From NCBI GenBank assembly GCA_964413535.1, contig CAYPTB010000050.1, positions 1 through 48,363 on the forward strand: 48,363 nucleotides of DNA, in the 5' to 3' direction. A model generated the notes under the pieces. The model saw only the letters and a list, made by a program, of their open reading frames with translations, did not search any database and had not been told where the DNA came from. The DNA is from CAYPTB01 sp964413535 (GTDB taxonomy: Bacteria > Planctomycetota > UBA1135 > GCA-002686595). Below are positions 30,253 to 42,078 of this stretch, piece after piece; within the stretch, counting starts at the first letter, position 1, and every line of letters begins with the position of its first letter. Position numbers and translations under genes: made by a program.

Positions 30253-32075
30253 ATACCCCGCCCCGCGCGAAGAACCGGCGCGTGCTGGTGATCGACGACA
30301 ACGAGTCGGTCCGCGAGGATTTCCGCAAGATCCTGGCGGCGGATCCCGCCGTTTCCCCGGCGCACAGCGGCGCACGCTCGGCGTTCCTCGGATCCGCGGA
30401 CACGCGCGCCGCCCTGTCGACCTTCGAGCTCGCCATGGCGGCGCAGGGCGAGGAAGGACTGGAAGCCGTGCGCGCAGCGCGCGCACGCGGCACTCCCTTC
30501 GCCCTCGCTTTCGTCGACGTGCGCATGCCGCCGGGCTTGGACGGCGTGCAGACCATCGAGCGCCTGTGGCAGGTCCAGGACGACCTGCAGGTCGTCATCT
30601 GCACGGCGTTCGCCGACTACTCCTTCGAGGAGATCATCGAGCGCCTGGGCGCCTCGGACAACCTGCTCATCCTGAAGAAGCCGTTCGAGCCCGTCGAGGT
30701 GCGACAGCTCGCCTGCGCCCTGACGGAGAAGTGGAACACGGTCCTGCGCGAGAAGGAGCGCATGGCGGAGCTCTTCGAGGCGGAGCGCGAGGCGCGCGAG
30801 TTCGCCGTCTCGCTCGCCGACAGCAACCGCGCGCTCGAGGATGCGATGGGTCTGGCGGAAGCGGCGAGCCGGGCGAAGTCGGAGTTCCTGGCCAACGTGA
30901 GCCACGAGATCCGGACGCCCATGAACGCGATGCTGGGCTACGTCGACCTGCTCCTCGACGGCCTAGAGCCGTCGCCCGAGCAAGCGACCTACGCCGCGAC
31001 CATCAAGCGCGGCGGGCACCACCTGCTCGAGATCGTCAACAGCATCCTCGACCTCGCCGCCGTGGAGTCGGTCGGACTCGAGGTCGAGGCAGTCGAGTTC
31101 GCGCTCCCCGAGCTCCTGGAGCAGGTCGTCCACCAGACGCGGCCGCAGGCGGCCGCCAAGGGACTCGAGCTCGTCCTCGAAGTGACGCAGGACGTACCCG
31201 CGGTCCTCACGAGCGACCCCGCGCGCATCCGCCAGGTGCTGCTGAACCTGCTGGGGAACGCGGTCAAGTTCACGCACAGGGGTTCCGTCCGGCTGGCCGT
31301 GAGCACGACCGAATCGAGTGCGGGCACGGGGCTGCGCTTCGACGTCCACGACACCGGACCCGGCATCCCGACGGACAAGATCCCGTCGCTCTTCGAGGCC
31401 TTCACGCAGCTCGACAACTCGACCACGCGCGCCGTCGGCGGGACCGGACTCGGCCTGACGATCTGCGAGCGCTTCTCGCAGACGCTCGGCGGTCGGATCG
31501 AGGTCGCGAGCGAGGTCGGGGTGGGCAGCACCTTCTCGCTCGTCTTCGAGAATGCGTCGAGCCTTCCCCGTTCGGGCTCGAGCGGCGCGGGTCGACCCGG
31601 CGCGTCCGCTCGAGAAGAGGAAGCTCCGCTCGCGTGCCACGTCCTCCTCGTCGAGGACGTTCCCGTCAACCAGGTCCTGATCGCCACCTTCCTGCGCAAG
31701 GCTGGCTGCGAGGTGGACGTCGCCGAGAACGGGCTCGAGGGTCACCGCCGCGCGCACGAAGCGCGCGACGCAGGCTCGCCCTACGACCTCGTGCTCATGG
31801 ACATGCAGATGCCCGTCATGGACGGTTACCGCGCGACCGAGCTCCTGCGCTCGGATGGCTTCGCCACCCCGATCGTCGCGCTCACCGCGCACGCGCTGAC
31901 GTCCGACCGCGAGAAGTGCCTCACGGCTGGCTGCACGGAGTACGTCAGCAAGCCCGTCGACCGGCGGACCCTGCTCGAGACGTGCCGGCGCGTGCTCGCC
32001 CAAATCCCCCCGCCGGCGCTGCCTTCCTCCGCCACGCGCGCGCGCGGCGAAGCGCCGTCGCGCTGGAGCACCTGA
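30249..32075 (+). CDS. Hybrid histidine kinase: receiver, HisKA, HATPase, receiver
   Basis: 608 residues, ATG overlapping the preceding stop. Receiver 1 (about 10-160): phospho-acceptor Asp90 in AFVDVRMPP, with ILKKPFE containing its conserved Lys. A coiled linker (165-205) leads to HisKA with His219 in SHEIRTPMNAMLG, and HATPase with LLGNAVKFTHRG, DTGPGIP and GGTGLGLTI. Receiver 2 (about 460-590): Asp518 in LMDMQMPVMDG and YVSKPVD. No HTH or enzymatic output. The domain order suggests receiver 1 takes phosphate from the upstream CHASE4 kinase and controls this soluble kinase. The stop lies 9 bp from the convergent fabG stop. Confidence 0.93.
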   Translation: MNTPPRAKNRRVLVIDDNESVREDFRKILAADPAVSPAHSGARSAFLGSADTRAALSTFELAMAAQGEEGLEAVRAARARGTPFALAFVDVRMPPGLDGVQTIERLWQVQDDLQVVICTAFADYSFEEIIERLGASDNLLILKKPFEPVEVRQLACALTEKWNTVLREKERMAELFEAEREAREFAVSLADSNRALEDAMGLAEAASRAKSEFLANVSHEIRTPMNAMLGYVDLLLDGLEPSPEQATYAATIKRGGHHLLEIVNSILDLAAVESVGLEVEAVEFALPELLEQVVHQTRPQAAAKGLELVLEVTQDVPAVLTSDPARIRQVLLNLLGNAVKFTHRGSVRLAVSTTESSAGTGLRFDVHDTGPGIPTDKIPSLFEAFTQLDNSTTRAVGGTGLGLTICERFSQTLGGRIEVASEVGVGSTFSLVFENASSLPRSGSSGAGRPGASAREEEAPLACHVLLVEDVPVNQVLIATFLRKAGCEVDVAENGLEGHRRAHEARDAGSPYDLVLMDMQMPVMDGYRATELLRSDGFATPIVALTAHALTSDREKCLTAGCTEYVSKPVDRRTLLETCRRVLAQIPPPALPSSATRARGEAPSRWST

Positions 32076-32084
32076 CGCCGCTCT

Positions 32085-32828
32085 TCAGGAAAGGCCGCCG
32101 TCGACGGCGATCACCTGCCCGGTGATGTACGCCGCGCCCTCGGAGAAGAGGAAGCCGACGAGCGCCGCGACCTCGTCGGGGCGTCCCAGGCGACCGAGGG
32201 GAACCGCGGCCTCGATCTCCGCGCGCGGGAGCCCGCTCGTCATGTCCGTGTCCACGTAGCCCGGCGCGACGCAGTTCGCCGTGATCCCGCGCTTCGCGAG
32301 CTCGCGCGCGAGCGAGCGCGTCGCAGCCATGATCCCGGCCTTCGAGGCCGCGTAGTTCGCCTGGCCGCGCGTGCCGAGCAACCCCGCCACGGACGCGATC
32401 GAGACGATACGCCCGCCGGCGCGCAGCCGCACCATGGGCATGATCAAGGGCCGCAGGGTGTTGTAGAAGCCGTCGAGGTTCGTGGAGAGCACGCGGTCCC
32501 AGTCCTCGCCGCTCATCCCGGCCAGCGGAGCGTCCGCGGTCACGCCCGCGTTCGTCACGACGCCCCAGAACGCGCCGCGCTCCAGGACGTCTGCTTGCAG
32601 CACTTCCTGCGCGCGCCCGCGATCGGACACGTCGAAGGCGAGCGCCCGCGCGCTGCCGCCCGAATCCTCGATCTCGGCGCACAGCGCGCGCGCCAGGGCT
32701 TCGCCCGTCCGGTAGGTGACCGTGACGTCCAAGCCGCTCGCGGCGAGCACGCGCGCGATCGCCGCGCCGATGCCGCGGCTCGCGCCCGTGACGAGAGCGC
32801 GCCGGCGTGTGCGAGGGTCGGTCGACAT
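32085..32828 (-). CDS. fabG: 3-oxoacyl-[acyl-carrier-protein] reductase (FabG-type SDR)
   Basis: 247 residues from the ATG at 32828. All SDR hallmarks are intact: TGASRGIG (14-21), NAGV (93-96), Ser146, Tyr159 and Lys163 in YAASK, and APGYVDTDM. The C terminus (GRLGRPDEVAALVGFLFSEGAAYITGQVIAVDGG) is typical of FabG, which reduces beta-ketoacyl-ACP with NADPH in fatty-acid elongation. No other fatty-acid gene is adjacent, so a related ketoreductase role is possible. Divergent from the cupredoxin lipoprotein gene (117 bp between starts). Confidence 0.88.
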   Translation of the reverse strand: MSTDPRTRRRALVTGASRGIGAAIARVLAASGLDVTVTYRTGEALARALCAEIEDSGGSARALAFDVSDRGRAQEVLQADVLERGAFWGVVTNAGVTADAPLAGMSGEDWDRVLSTNLDGFYNTLRPLIMPMVRLRAGGRIVSIASVAGLLGTRGQANYAASKAGIMAATRSLARELAKRGITANCVAPGYVDTDMTSGLPRAEIEAAVPLGRLGRPDEVAALVGFLFSEGAAYITGQVIAVDGGLS

Positions 32829-32944
32829 GGGGGGACGCAGCACGCGTGGAAGCCGACGCGGTTCGCTGCGCGGGCGCGGATGGTACCCTCCCGGCGCAAC
32901 GCGCTCGAAGCGGCGCGCGATCATCCAGGAAACGAAGGCCCACC

Positions 32945-33790
32945 ATGCTGCTCCCCTCGCTCGGCGCGCGTCTCGTCCCGCTCCTCGCGTTCGCGCTCTC
33001 CCTCGCGTGCTCGGAGAGCGGGCGCACGGCGAGCAGCCGGCAGAGCGAGTCCGCGCGCCCGTCGTCCCCCGCACGGGCAGAGTCCAGCGACCGCGAACGG
33101 CCCGAGCGGAAGGACGCTCCCTCCGAGCCGCAGCCGATCGATCCCGCGACCTTGGGCTCCATTCGCGTGCGCTGCCTGCTCGCGGGCAATCCGCCCAAGC
33201 GCGGCGAGATCGACGTCTCGCGCGAGCCCGCCTGCGACGTCCACGCGACGCCGCCGCTCTCGGAGAAGGTCGTCGCGGCGGACGGCAAGCTCGCGAACGT
33301 CTACGTGCGCATCAAGAGCGGTCAGAACGCCTGGCAGATCCCGAGCGCCCCGGCGGATCCCGTCCAGCTCGACCAGAAGGGCTGCCTCTACACGCCGCAC
33401 GTCGTGGCGCTCCAGCTCGGACAGAAGCTCCTCGTACGCAACGAGGACCCGCTGAACCACAACGTCAACTTCGGCGCGAAGAGGAACGACCGCAAGAACG
33501 TGAACCAGGCGCCGCGCTCGCCCGCCCTCGAGTTCGACCTCGGACGCGCCGAGCAATCGATTCCCGTCAAGTGCGACATCCATCCCTGGATGGGCGCGTG
33601 GGTGCACGTCGAGGAGCACCCCTGGTTCGGGGTCAGCGACGCGAGCGGCGAGCTCGTGATCCAGGGGGTTCCGCCCGGCGAGTATTCCTTGGAAGCCATC
33701 CACGAGGTGTACGGCAAGCTGCGCGAGGACGTCGTCGTCGCCCCTTCCGGTGCGGCCGAGGTGAGCTTCACGTACGAGGCCGAGGGCTGA
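32945..33790 (+). CDS. Cupredoxin-like lipoprotein with carboxypeptidase-regulatory-like domain
   Basis: 281 residues from the ATG at 32945. The signal region ends ALSLAC (Cys22), a probable though unusual lipobox, followed by a Ser/Glu/Arg-rich linker to residue 65. The middle shows type 1 copper ligands: His172 in DPLNHNVNF, then Cys210, His213 and Met216 in VKCDIHPWMGAW. The last 55 residues (SGELVIQGVPPGEYSLEAIHEVYGK) are a carboxypeptidase-regulatory-like beta sandwich. It should carry electrons or copper in the periplasm. The PuuD-like membrane gene follows at 33907. The partner oxidoreductase is not evident. Confidence 0.85.
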   Translation: MLLPSLGARLVPLLAFALSLACSESGRTASSRQSESARPSSPARAESSDRERPERKDAPSEPQPIDPATLGSIRVRCLLAGNPPKRGEIDVSREPACDVHATPPLSEKVVAADGKLANVYVRIKSGQNAWQIPSAPADPVQLDQKGCLYTPHVVALQLGQKLLVRNEDPLNHNVNFGAKRNDRKNVNQAPRSPALEFDLGRAEQSIPVKCDIHPWMGAWVHVEEHPWFGVSDASGELVIQGVPPGEYSLEAIHEVYGKLREDVVVAPSGAAEVSFTYEAEG

Positions 33791-33805
33791 CGCCGCGCGG
33801 CGTCG

Positions 33806-33835
33806 TTGACTCGCGAGGCACCGCCTTCGTAGTCT
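33806..33835 (+). promoter_or_regulatory. Candidate sigma-70-type promoter for the PuuD-like gene
   Basis: TTGACT (33806-33811) and TAGTCT (33830-33835) are separated by 18 bp, 71 bp before the ATG at 33907. Five of six bases match at -35; the -10 is weaker (3 of 6). Predicted from sequence only. Confidence 0.4.
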
Positions 33836-33906
33836 CCGCCCCCTGTCGCGCGCCCGTTCCGGGCGAGCGAGACTGCTCGACGCGGGAGTCAAGAAGGAGC
33901 GCGATC

Positions 33907-34715
33907 ATGCTGGCACTGCTGCAATCCGATTCGAACGTCATGGGCGCGGTGGAGGGACTCTTCCGCTGGACCCACGTGGTGGCCGGCGTGCTGTGGATCG
34001 GACTCCTGTACTTCTTCAACTTCGTCAACAGCTCCTTCGCGCCGACCATGGACGCGGAGACGAAGAAGAAGGTCGTGCCGCAGTTGATGCCGCGCGCCTT
34101 GTACTTCTTCCGCTGGGGCGCCGCCTACACCTGGATCTTCGGCGTGCTCCTGATGTTCCTCATCTACTACACGCGCGGGGGCTACTTCTTCGACAACGCG
34201 TCGCTGCACGCGGGGACGAAGCCCGAGCTCGCGACGTGGATCCAGCCGTTCCTCGGCGTCGTCGTCGGCTTCCTCGTCTACGACATCCTGTTCAAGACGC
34301 TCGGCAAGACCCAGCACCCCGTCGCCGTGGTCGTCTGGGGACTCCTCGCCATCGGCTTCGCCGCGTACCTGATCGAAGTGCTCGAGTGCTCGACCCGCGC
34401 CGCCTACATCCACGTCGGCGCGCTGTTCGGCACGGCGATGGCCGCCAACGTGTGGATGCGCATCTGGCCCTGCCAGCAGCGCATCATCACCGCGATCAAG
34501 AACGGCCAGGCGCCCGACGGCGCCGACGTCGGCATGGCCGGCCTGCGCAGCAAGCACAACACCTACATGTCGGTGCCGCTCTTGCTCCTCATGGTCTCGG
34601 TCGACCAGGGTGCGATCCTCGGCTACGAACCCTACGTCGCCCTGCCCGTCATCCTCGTCATCGGCTTCCTCGTCACCAAGGCGATCTACGCCAAGGCCGC
34701 CAAGGTCCCGGGCTT

Positions 34716-34719
<4 letters not shown>
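33907..34719 (+). CDS. Polytopic membrane protein, PuuD-like (urate hydroxylase membrane domain)
   Basis: 270 residues; AAGGAG lies 8 nt before the ATG. About seven hydrophobic helices: WTHVVAGVLWIGLLYFFNFV, YFFRWGAAYTWIFGVLLMFLI, PFLGVVVGFLVYDILF, VAVVVWGLLAIGFAAYLI, HVGALFGTAMAANVWM, VPLLLLMV and a final LPVILVIGFLVTKAIY. The arrangement and the R/H-rich loops match the membrane domain of PuuD, normally followed by a cytochrome c domain. Here there is no CxxCH, so it is the membrane part only. The gene follows a copper lipoprotein. Its stop overlaps that of leuS (convergent, 4 bp). Substrate unknown. Confidence 0.8.
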
Positions 34720-37298
<2,579 letters not shown>

Positions 37299-37534
37299 CG
37301 GATCTCCGGCGGACGCCGGGCGGAGAGCATAGCCCCGGCAACCCGAGCGCGGAGCGGCGAGATCGCGCGACGAAGCAGCGTCCGCGGAAGCGCGCTTCGC
37401 CCGGGCTCGGCCGCAGACGCCGAATTCCGAGCGATTCCGAGCGAACGGACCGCGCGCACGAGCCCGCGGCTTGACTCCGAGCGAGAGCCGCACCACCCTA
37501 GCGCCGCCACGGAGCCGCACGTGCCCGAGAACGC

Positions 37535-37610
<76 letters not shown>

Positions 37611-37763
37611 CCCTGGCGGCCGCGATCGTTCCGGAGTCGGCCGCGCGCTCCAAAGCTTCCCATCGCTGAGTCGGATCCCACGACGAAACTCTCCGCGACC
37701 TCGGCACGAGGCGCTCGCGCGAAGCGCATCGCGTGCTCCCGTTCCGGCGCGCCTCGAAAGCCG

Positions 37764-39227
37764 ATGACCGAGATCGCCCACGCCGAACGCCTCGAGAAGC
37801 TCGCGCGCCTGCGCGAGCAGGGCGCCGATCCCTACCCGCCGCGCGGCGTCGTCGCGACGCACGCGGCGGAGCTCGTCGGGCAGGTCGGCACCCCCGACGC
37901 GCCGGGGCCGCTGGCCGGCGAGACGGTCACGGTCGCCGGCCGCATGCGCGACCTGCGCGACTTCGGGAAGCTCGTCTTCACCTGGGTCTACGACCGCAGC
38001 GGCCGCATCCAGGTCGGTTTGCAGCGCTCCGAGCTCGAGGCCTGGTGGCCCAACCGCAAGCTCCTCGACTCGGGCGACCTCGTGGCGGTCACCGGGCGCC
38101 TGGGCCACACGCAGAAGGGCGAGCCGACGGTGTGGGCGTCGGAGGTCGTGCTGCAGGCCAAGGCGCTCGCTCCGCCGCCCGAGAAGTGGCACGGCCTGGT
38201 GGACGTCGAGCAGCGCTACCGCCGCCGCTACGTCGACCTGTGGGCCTCGGAGGGCGTGAGCGAGGTCTTCCAGCGCCGCAGCCGGATCCTGTCGCTCACG
38301 CGCCGCTTCCTCGAGGAGCGGGGCTTCCTCGAGGTCGAGACGCCGACCCTGCAGCCGATCTCGGGCGGCGCGACGGCGCGCCCGTTCGTCACGCACCACA
38401 ACGCGCTCGACGCCGACATGTACCTGCGCATCGCGCCCGAACTCTACTTGAAGCGCTTGATCGTGGGCGGGCTCGAGCGCGTGTTCGAGGTCTCGCGCAA
38501 CTTCCGGAACGAAGGCTTGTCCACGCGCCACAACCCCGAGTTCACGATGCTCGAGCTGTACCAGGCGCAGGCCGACTACACGCACATGATGGAGCTCACC
38601 GAGACGCTCCTCGAGCACCTCGCGCGCGCGCTGCACGGCACGACCGAGGTCTCCTTCCGCGGCGGGAGCTACGACCTGAAGGCGCCCTTCGCGCGCATGA
38701 GCTACGCCGAGCTCTTCCGCGAGCACAACGGCTGCGACCTCGACGACGAGCGCGGCGTCCGCGCGCGCGCGCAGGCGCTGCGCCTCCCCGCGAGCCTCGA
38801 GGCGCACGGCTACTGGAAGCTCGCCGCCGAGGTCTTCGACGCCTCCGTCGAGGAACACCTCGCCGGCCCCGTGTTCGTCACGGACTACCCGCTCCCGATC
38901 TGCCCGCTCGCGAAGGAGAGCCCGACGAAGAAGGGTTACGCCGAGCGCTTCGAGCTCTACGTCGCGGGCATGGAGCTCGCCAACGCCTTCACGGAGCTCA
39001 ACGATCCCACCGATCAGCTCGCGCGCTTCGAGGAGCAGGTCGCGAGCAAGGATCCCGAGGCGCCCGGCCAGGTCGACCTCGACTACGTGCAGGCGCTCGA
39101 GTACGGCATGCCCCCCACCGGCGGCCTCGGCATCGGCATCGACCGGCTCGTGATGGTGCTCACGAACCAGGATTCGATCCGCGACGTGCTGCTCTTCCCC
39201 ACCCTGCGGCCCAAGCCGGCGGACTGA
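37764..39227 (+). CDS. lysS: Lysyl-tRNA synthetase, class II
   Basis: 487 residues from the ATG at 37764; an earlier in-frame ATG at 37566 lies inside the tRNA and is excluded. An OB-fold anticodon-binding domain comes first (ETVTVAGRMRDLRDFGKLVFTWVYD, about 53-75). Class II motifs follow: motif 1 around FLEVETPTLQPISGGATARPF, motif 2 FEVSRNFRNEGLSTRHNPEFTMLE, motif 3 GLGIGIDRLVMVLTNQDSIRDVLLFP. It loads lysine on tRNA-Lys in the cytoplasm. The permease gene starts 11 bp downstream, so a shared transcript with the Lol-type transporter is likely. Confidence 0.97.
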   Translation: MTEIAHAERLEKLARLREQGADPYPPRGVVATHAAELVGQVGTPDAPGPLAGETVTVAGRMRDLRDFGKLVFTWVYDRSGRIQVGLQRSELEAWWPNRKLLDSGDLVAVTGRLGHTQKGEPTVWASEVVLQAKALAPPPEKWHGLVDVEQRYRRRYVDLWASEGVSEVFQRRSRILSLTRRFLEERGFLEVETPTLQPISGGATARPFVTHHNALDADMYLRIAPELYLKRLIVGGLERVFEVSRNFRNEGLSTRHNPEFTMLELYQAQADYTHMMELTETLLEHLARALHGTTEVSFRGGSYDLKAPFARMSYAELFREHNGCDLDDERGVRARAQALRLPASLEAHGYWKLAAEVFDASVEEHLAGPVFVTDYPLPICPLAKESPTKKGYAERFELYVAGMELANAFTELNDPTDQLARFEEQVASKDPEAPGQVDLDYVQALEYGMPPTGGLGIGIDRLVMVLTNQDSIRDVLLFPTLRPKPAD

Positions 39228-39238
39228 TCCGACGCCCC

Positions 39239-40708
39239 GTGTACCGCACGTTCCTGAGCTGGCGCTACCTCGTCTCGCGGCGCACCAACCTGATCGGCAT
39301 CGTCGGCCTGTTCCTGGGCGTCGCGGTCCCGGTGTTGATCCTCTCGATCATGTCGGGCTTCCTGGACGAGCATCGCAGAGCGCTGCGCGGCGACCTCGCC
39401 GACGTCCTGATCGAGCCCCTGTTCGTCGCGCGCGGCGACGCCGCGGGCTCCGCCGTCGAGCGCGATCCGCGGCCGCTGCTCGAGCTCGTGCGCGCCGACC
39501 CGCGCGTCGCGCACGCCACGGCGCGCCTCGCGTGGTACGGCGTCGCGAGCCAGGGCGGCGACTCGGCGGCCCACTCCGAGCGCCTGCTGACGAGCACCCA
39601 GTACGGGCGCCTGTCGGCGATCGAGCTCGTCGGCGTCGACGTGCTCACCTCCGACAAGCTCGCCCTCCTCACCCTGTTGGCGCTGCTCTCCCTGCAGGGC
39701 TTCGACGCGCGCCTCGCGCTCGAGGACGAGCTCGACGCGACCGAGCTCTACGAGTCCCTCGTGCGGCAGCCGGACAACGGGGTCCTCGTCGCGAACCCCT
39801 TCTTCCCGTTCACCCCGCCGCGCCGCGACCGCTCCACGGGCCTCCCGCGCGCGGGCGTCGTCGTCGGGGACTACCTCTACTACGCGCTCGGTCTGCAGCG
39901 CGGCTCCGTGCTGCACGTGAGCACCGTCGTGCCCGACCCCGACACGGGCGAGCTCGTTCCAGCCACGCGCGAGTTCGTCGTCGCCGGGACCTTCCGCTCG
40001 CGCGAGCAAGCGCCGGACACCCAACGCATCCTGCTCGCGCGCAGCGAGCTCGCCGACTTCCTCCGCGACGACCGCCCGTTCAGCGAGATCCTGGTCGTGC
40101 TGCACGACTACGAGCGCGACGCAGAGGCCTTCTGCGCGGACATCCGCGCCGCCGGCGTCGAGCGCGGTCTCCTGCTCGGGCACCTGCCCGGGGTGGCGAA
40201 GCCCTCCGCGGAGGTCCGCACCTGGGAACAGCACACGGGCAGCCTGCTCGCCGCCATCGGCAACGAGCGCGTGATGATGGGGCTCATGCTGAGCCTCGTG
40301 CTCGTCGTCGCCGGCTTCACGATCTTCGCGATCCTGATGATGCTCGTGACCGAGAAGCGGCGCGACATCGGCGTGCTCACGGCCGTCGGCGCCACGCCGC
40401 GCGGCGTCCTCGCGACCTTCCTGATGATCGGATTCTGGGACGCGTTGATCGGAGCGACGCTCGGTGCGGGTGCGGGCGTGTGGGCCGCGCTCGAGATCGA
40501 CGCCCTCGAGCGCTGGATCTCCTCCGTCTTTGGCTTCGAGATCTTCGACCGCAACGTGTTCGCGTTCGACCACCTCCCGAGCCGGGTCGAGCCGCTGGGC
40601 GTGGCGTTCCTGTTCGTCCTGGCCTTCGTCCTGGCGCTCCTGTTCGCGTCGATCCCGGCTTGGCGCGCCGCGCGGCTGGATCCGCTCGAAGCGTTGCGGT
40701 ACGAGTGA
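39239..40708 (+). CDS. LolC/LolE-type ABC transporter permease
   Basis: 489 residues from a GTG 11 bp after lysS (YRTFLSWRYLVSRR). The first membrane helix is at about 18-38 (NLIGIVGLFLGVAVPVLILSIMSGF), followed by a periplasmic domain of about 310 residues, then three helices: LMLSLVLVVAGFTIFAILMMLV, FLMIGFWDALIGATLGAGAGVWA, GVAFLFVLAFVLALLFASIPAWRA. Ends DPLEALRYE, the FtsX-family signature. This is the LolCE build, which moves lipoproteins out of the inner membrane. Only one permease is present, so it may act as a homodimer. Its stop overlaps a possible GTG start for the ATPase gene (GTGA). Confidence 0.92.
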   Translation: MYRTFLSWRYLVSRRTNLIGIVGLFLGVAVPVLILSIMSGFLDEHRRALRGDLADVLIEPLFVARGDAAGSAVERDPRPLLELVRADPRVAHATARLAWYGVASQGGDSAAHSERLLTSTQYGRLSAIELVGVDVLTSDKLALLTLLALLSLQGFDARLALEDELDATELYESLVRQPDNGVLVANPFFPFTPPRRDRSTGLPRAGVVVGDYLYYALGLQRGSVLHVSTVVPDPDTGELVPATREFVVAGTFRSREQAPDTQRILLARSELADFLRDDRPFSEILVVLHDYERDAEAFCADIRAAGVERGLLLGHLPGVAKPSAEVRTWEQHTGSLLAAIGNERVMMGLMLSLVLVVAGFTIFAILMMLVTEKRRDIGVLTAVGATPRGVLATFLMIGFWDALIGATLGAGAGVWAALEIDALERWISSVFGFEIFDRNVFAFDHLPSRVEPLGVAFLFVLAFVLALLFASIPAWRAARLDPLEALRYE

Positions 40709-40716
40709 GCCTCGCC

Positions 40717-41472
40717 ATGCCCGACCTCGCCAAGCAGCAACACGTCCCGCGCGCCGCGCACGCCGCAGCGCCGACGCTGTTGCGCGGAACCGGCCTCGTG
40801 AAGTCCTTCCAGATCGGCGACCGCTCACTCGAGATCCTGCACGGCGTCGACATCGAGCTCCGCCACGGCGAGGTCGTGGCGCTCGTGGGCGCGTCGGGCG
40901 CGGGCAAGTCGACGCTGCTGCACATCCTCGGTCTGCTCGAGCGCCCGACGCAAGGCAGCGTCGCGATCGACGACGTGGACGCCTGGAGCCTCTCGACCGC
41001 CGGCCGCGCGCAGCTCCGCAACCAGAAGATCGGCTTCGTCTTCCAGTTCTACCACCTGCTGCCGGAGCTCGACGCCGTCGAGAACGTGCTCCTGCCGGCC
41101 ATGATCGCGGAGGGCGCGCTGTCCTGGATGAGGAAGCGCCGCGAGCTGCGCGCGCGCGCCGTCGGCATGCTCGAACGCTTCGGCCTCGGCGAACGCCTGA
41201 AGCACCACCCCGCACAACTCTCCGGCGGCGAGCGCCAACGCGTCGCGCTCGCGCGCGCGCTCTTCCACGACCCGCCGCTCCTGATCGCCGACGAGCCCAC
41301 CGGCAACCTCGACAGCGCCACCGGCGAACGAGTCCTCGACCTCCTCTTCGCCGAGCAAGCGCGCCTCGAGCTCACGCTGCTCCTCGTCACGCACGACGAA
41401 CGCCTCTCCGCCCGCTGCCAACGCACCCTCTCGATGGGCGACGGCCGCATCATCGGCGACTCGGCCTCGTAA
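40717..41472 (+). CDS. lolD: LolD-type ABC transporter ATP-binding protein
   Basis: 251 residues from the ATG at 40717; an in-frame GTG at 40705 overlapping the permease stop is an equally possible start, adding four residues. Walker A GASGAGKST, Q-loop, signature LSGGERQRVALARAL, Walker B LLIADEPTGNLDS and switch His in LVTHDERLSARC are intact. It powers lipoprotein release by the upstream permease. The last 49 bp before the stop region, encoding CQRTLSMGDGRIIGD, occur again at 42383-42431 with one mismatch; there the frame would end GDTGRRAP instead of GDSAS. The present 3' end may therefore have been replaced by an insertion. Confidence 0.93.
   Translation: MPDLAKQQHVPRAAHAAAPTLLRGTGLVKSFQIGDRSLEILHGVDIELRHGEVVALVGASGAGKSTLLHILGLLERPTQGSVAIDDVDAWSLSTAGRAQLRNQKIGFVFQFYHLLPELDAVENVLLPAMIAEGALSWMRKRRELRARAVGMLERFGLGERLKHHPAQLSGGERQRVALARALFHDPPLLIADEPTGNLDSATGERVLDLLFAEQARLELTLLLVTHDERLSARCQRTLSMGDGRIIGDSAS
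41391..41460 (+). repeat. lolD 3'-end direct repeat, copy A
   Basis: The end of lolD, similar over about 70 bp to 42363-42431. Positions 41412-41460 match 42383-42431 at 48 of 49 bases (G to A at 41436). Start-to-start distance 971 bp. In this copy the lolD frame is intact. Confidence 0.93.
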
Positions 41473-41524
41473 ATGTCCTAGCGGTACCGGGCTCTCGGAC
41501 GCCCCTTGGGTTTTCCGCGCCGGA

Positions 41525-42070
41525 TCAACTGTGCTTCGACGGCCCCGGCAGTCCGCGCCGCACCATGAACTCGACCGAGGGATTCATGTTGGTGGGGACG
41601 AGGCGGACTTCCGGATGCAGCTTGGCCCAGACGCGGAAGAGCTCGTCGACGAAGCCTTGGCCGACCGACTCCACGCGGTCGAAGTCGACCACGACCTCTC
41701 GGAAGCGATCGAGGCGCCGGACGAGCCGCTTGGCCTCCGATCGGGAGACGAAGCGTACGCCGTGCTCGAAGAGGTGCACGACGCAGCGGGTCTTGTCGAA
41801 CTCGAAGTCGGTCGTGTAGCGCGCGAACACCAGGTCGAGCGAGCGATCCGTGCGCGCATCGACGGCGAATCGGGCGGTCGTCCCGGGGACGCTCGGCGCC
41901 GCGGCGAGGGTTTGATCGCCGCGCACGGCATCGACCGACCAGCGCACGCCGTTGGCCTCGAGATCGAACGTGTCGACAGCGCGCGAGGAGAAGAACAGAC
42001 CCTCGCCGGAGTGTGCCTGCGGTGCGGTGGTGAGCTTGCCCTTCGAGAGCTCTTGGACGGCTTCGAACAT
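41525..42070 (-). CDS. DUF4325 (STAS-like) protein, N-terminally truncated relative to longer homologues
   Basis: 181 residues. The segment SKGKLTTAPQAHSGEGLFFSSRAVDTFDL is the end of a histidine-kinase-like ATPase domain of the kind that precedes DUF4325, and the C terminus (VVVDFDRVESVGQGFVDELFRVWAKLHP) is the DUF4325 STAS-like domain. Full homologues have an N-terminal HTH and most of the ATPase before this; here an in-frame TGA lies 15 nt upstream of the ATG and the rest is absent. It may be a remnant or a reduced functional form. The gene lies inside the 971-bp segment bracketed by the lolD 3'-end repeats, with GTTGAC repeats just upstream of its start. Confidence 0.75.
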   Translation of the reverse strand: MFEAVQELSKGKLTTAPQAHSGEGLFFSSRAVDTFDLEANGVRWSVDAVRGDQTLAAAPSVPGTTARFAVDARTDRSLDLVFARYTTDFEFDKTRCVVHLFEHGVRFVSRSEAKRLVRRLDRFREVVVDFDRVESVGQGFVDELFRVWAKLHPEVRLVPTNMNPSVEFMVRRGLPGPSKHS

Positions 42071-42078
42071 GCCTGATC

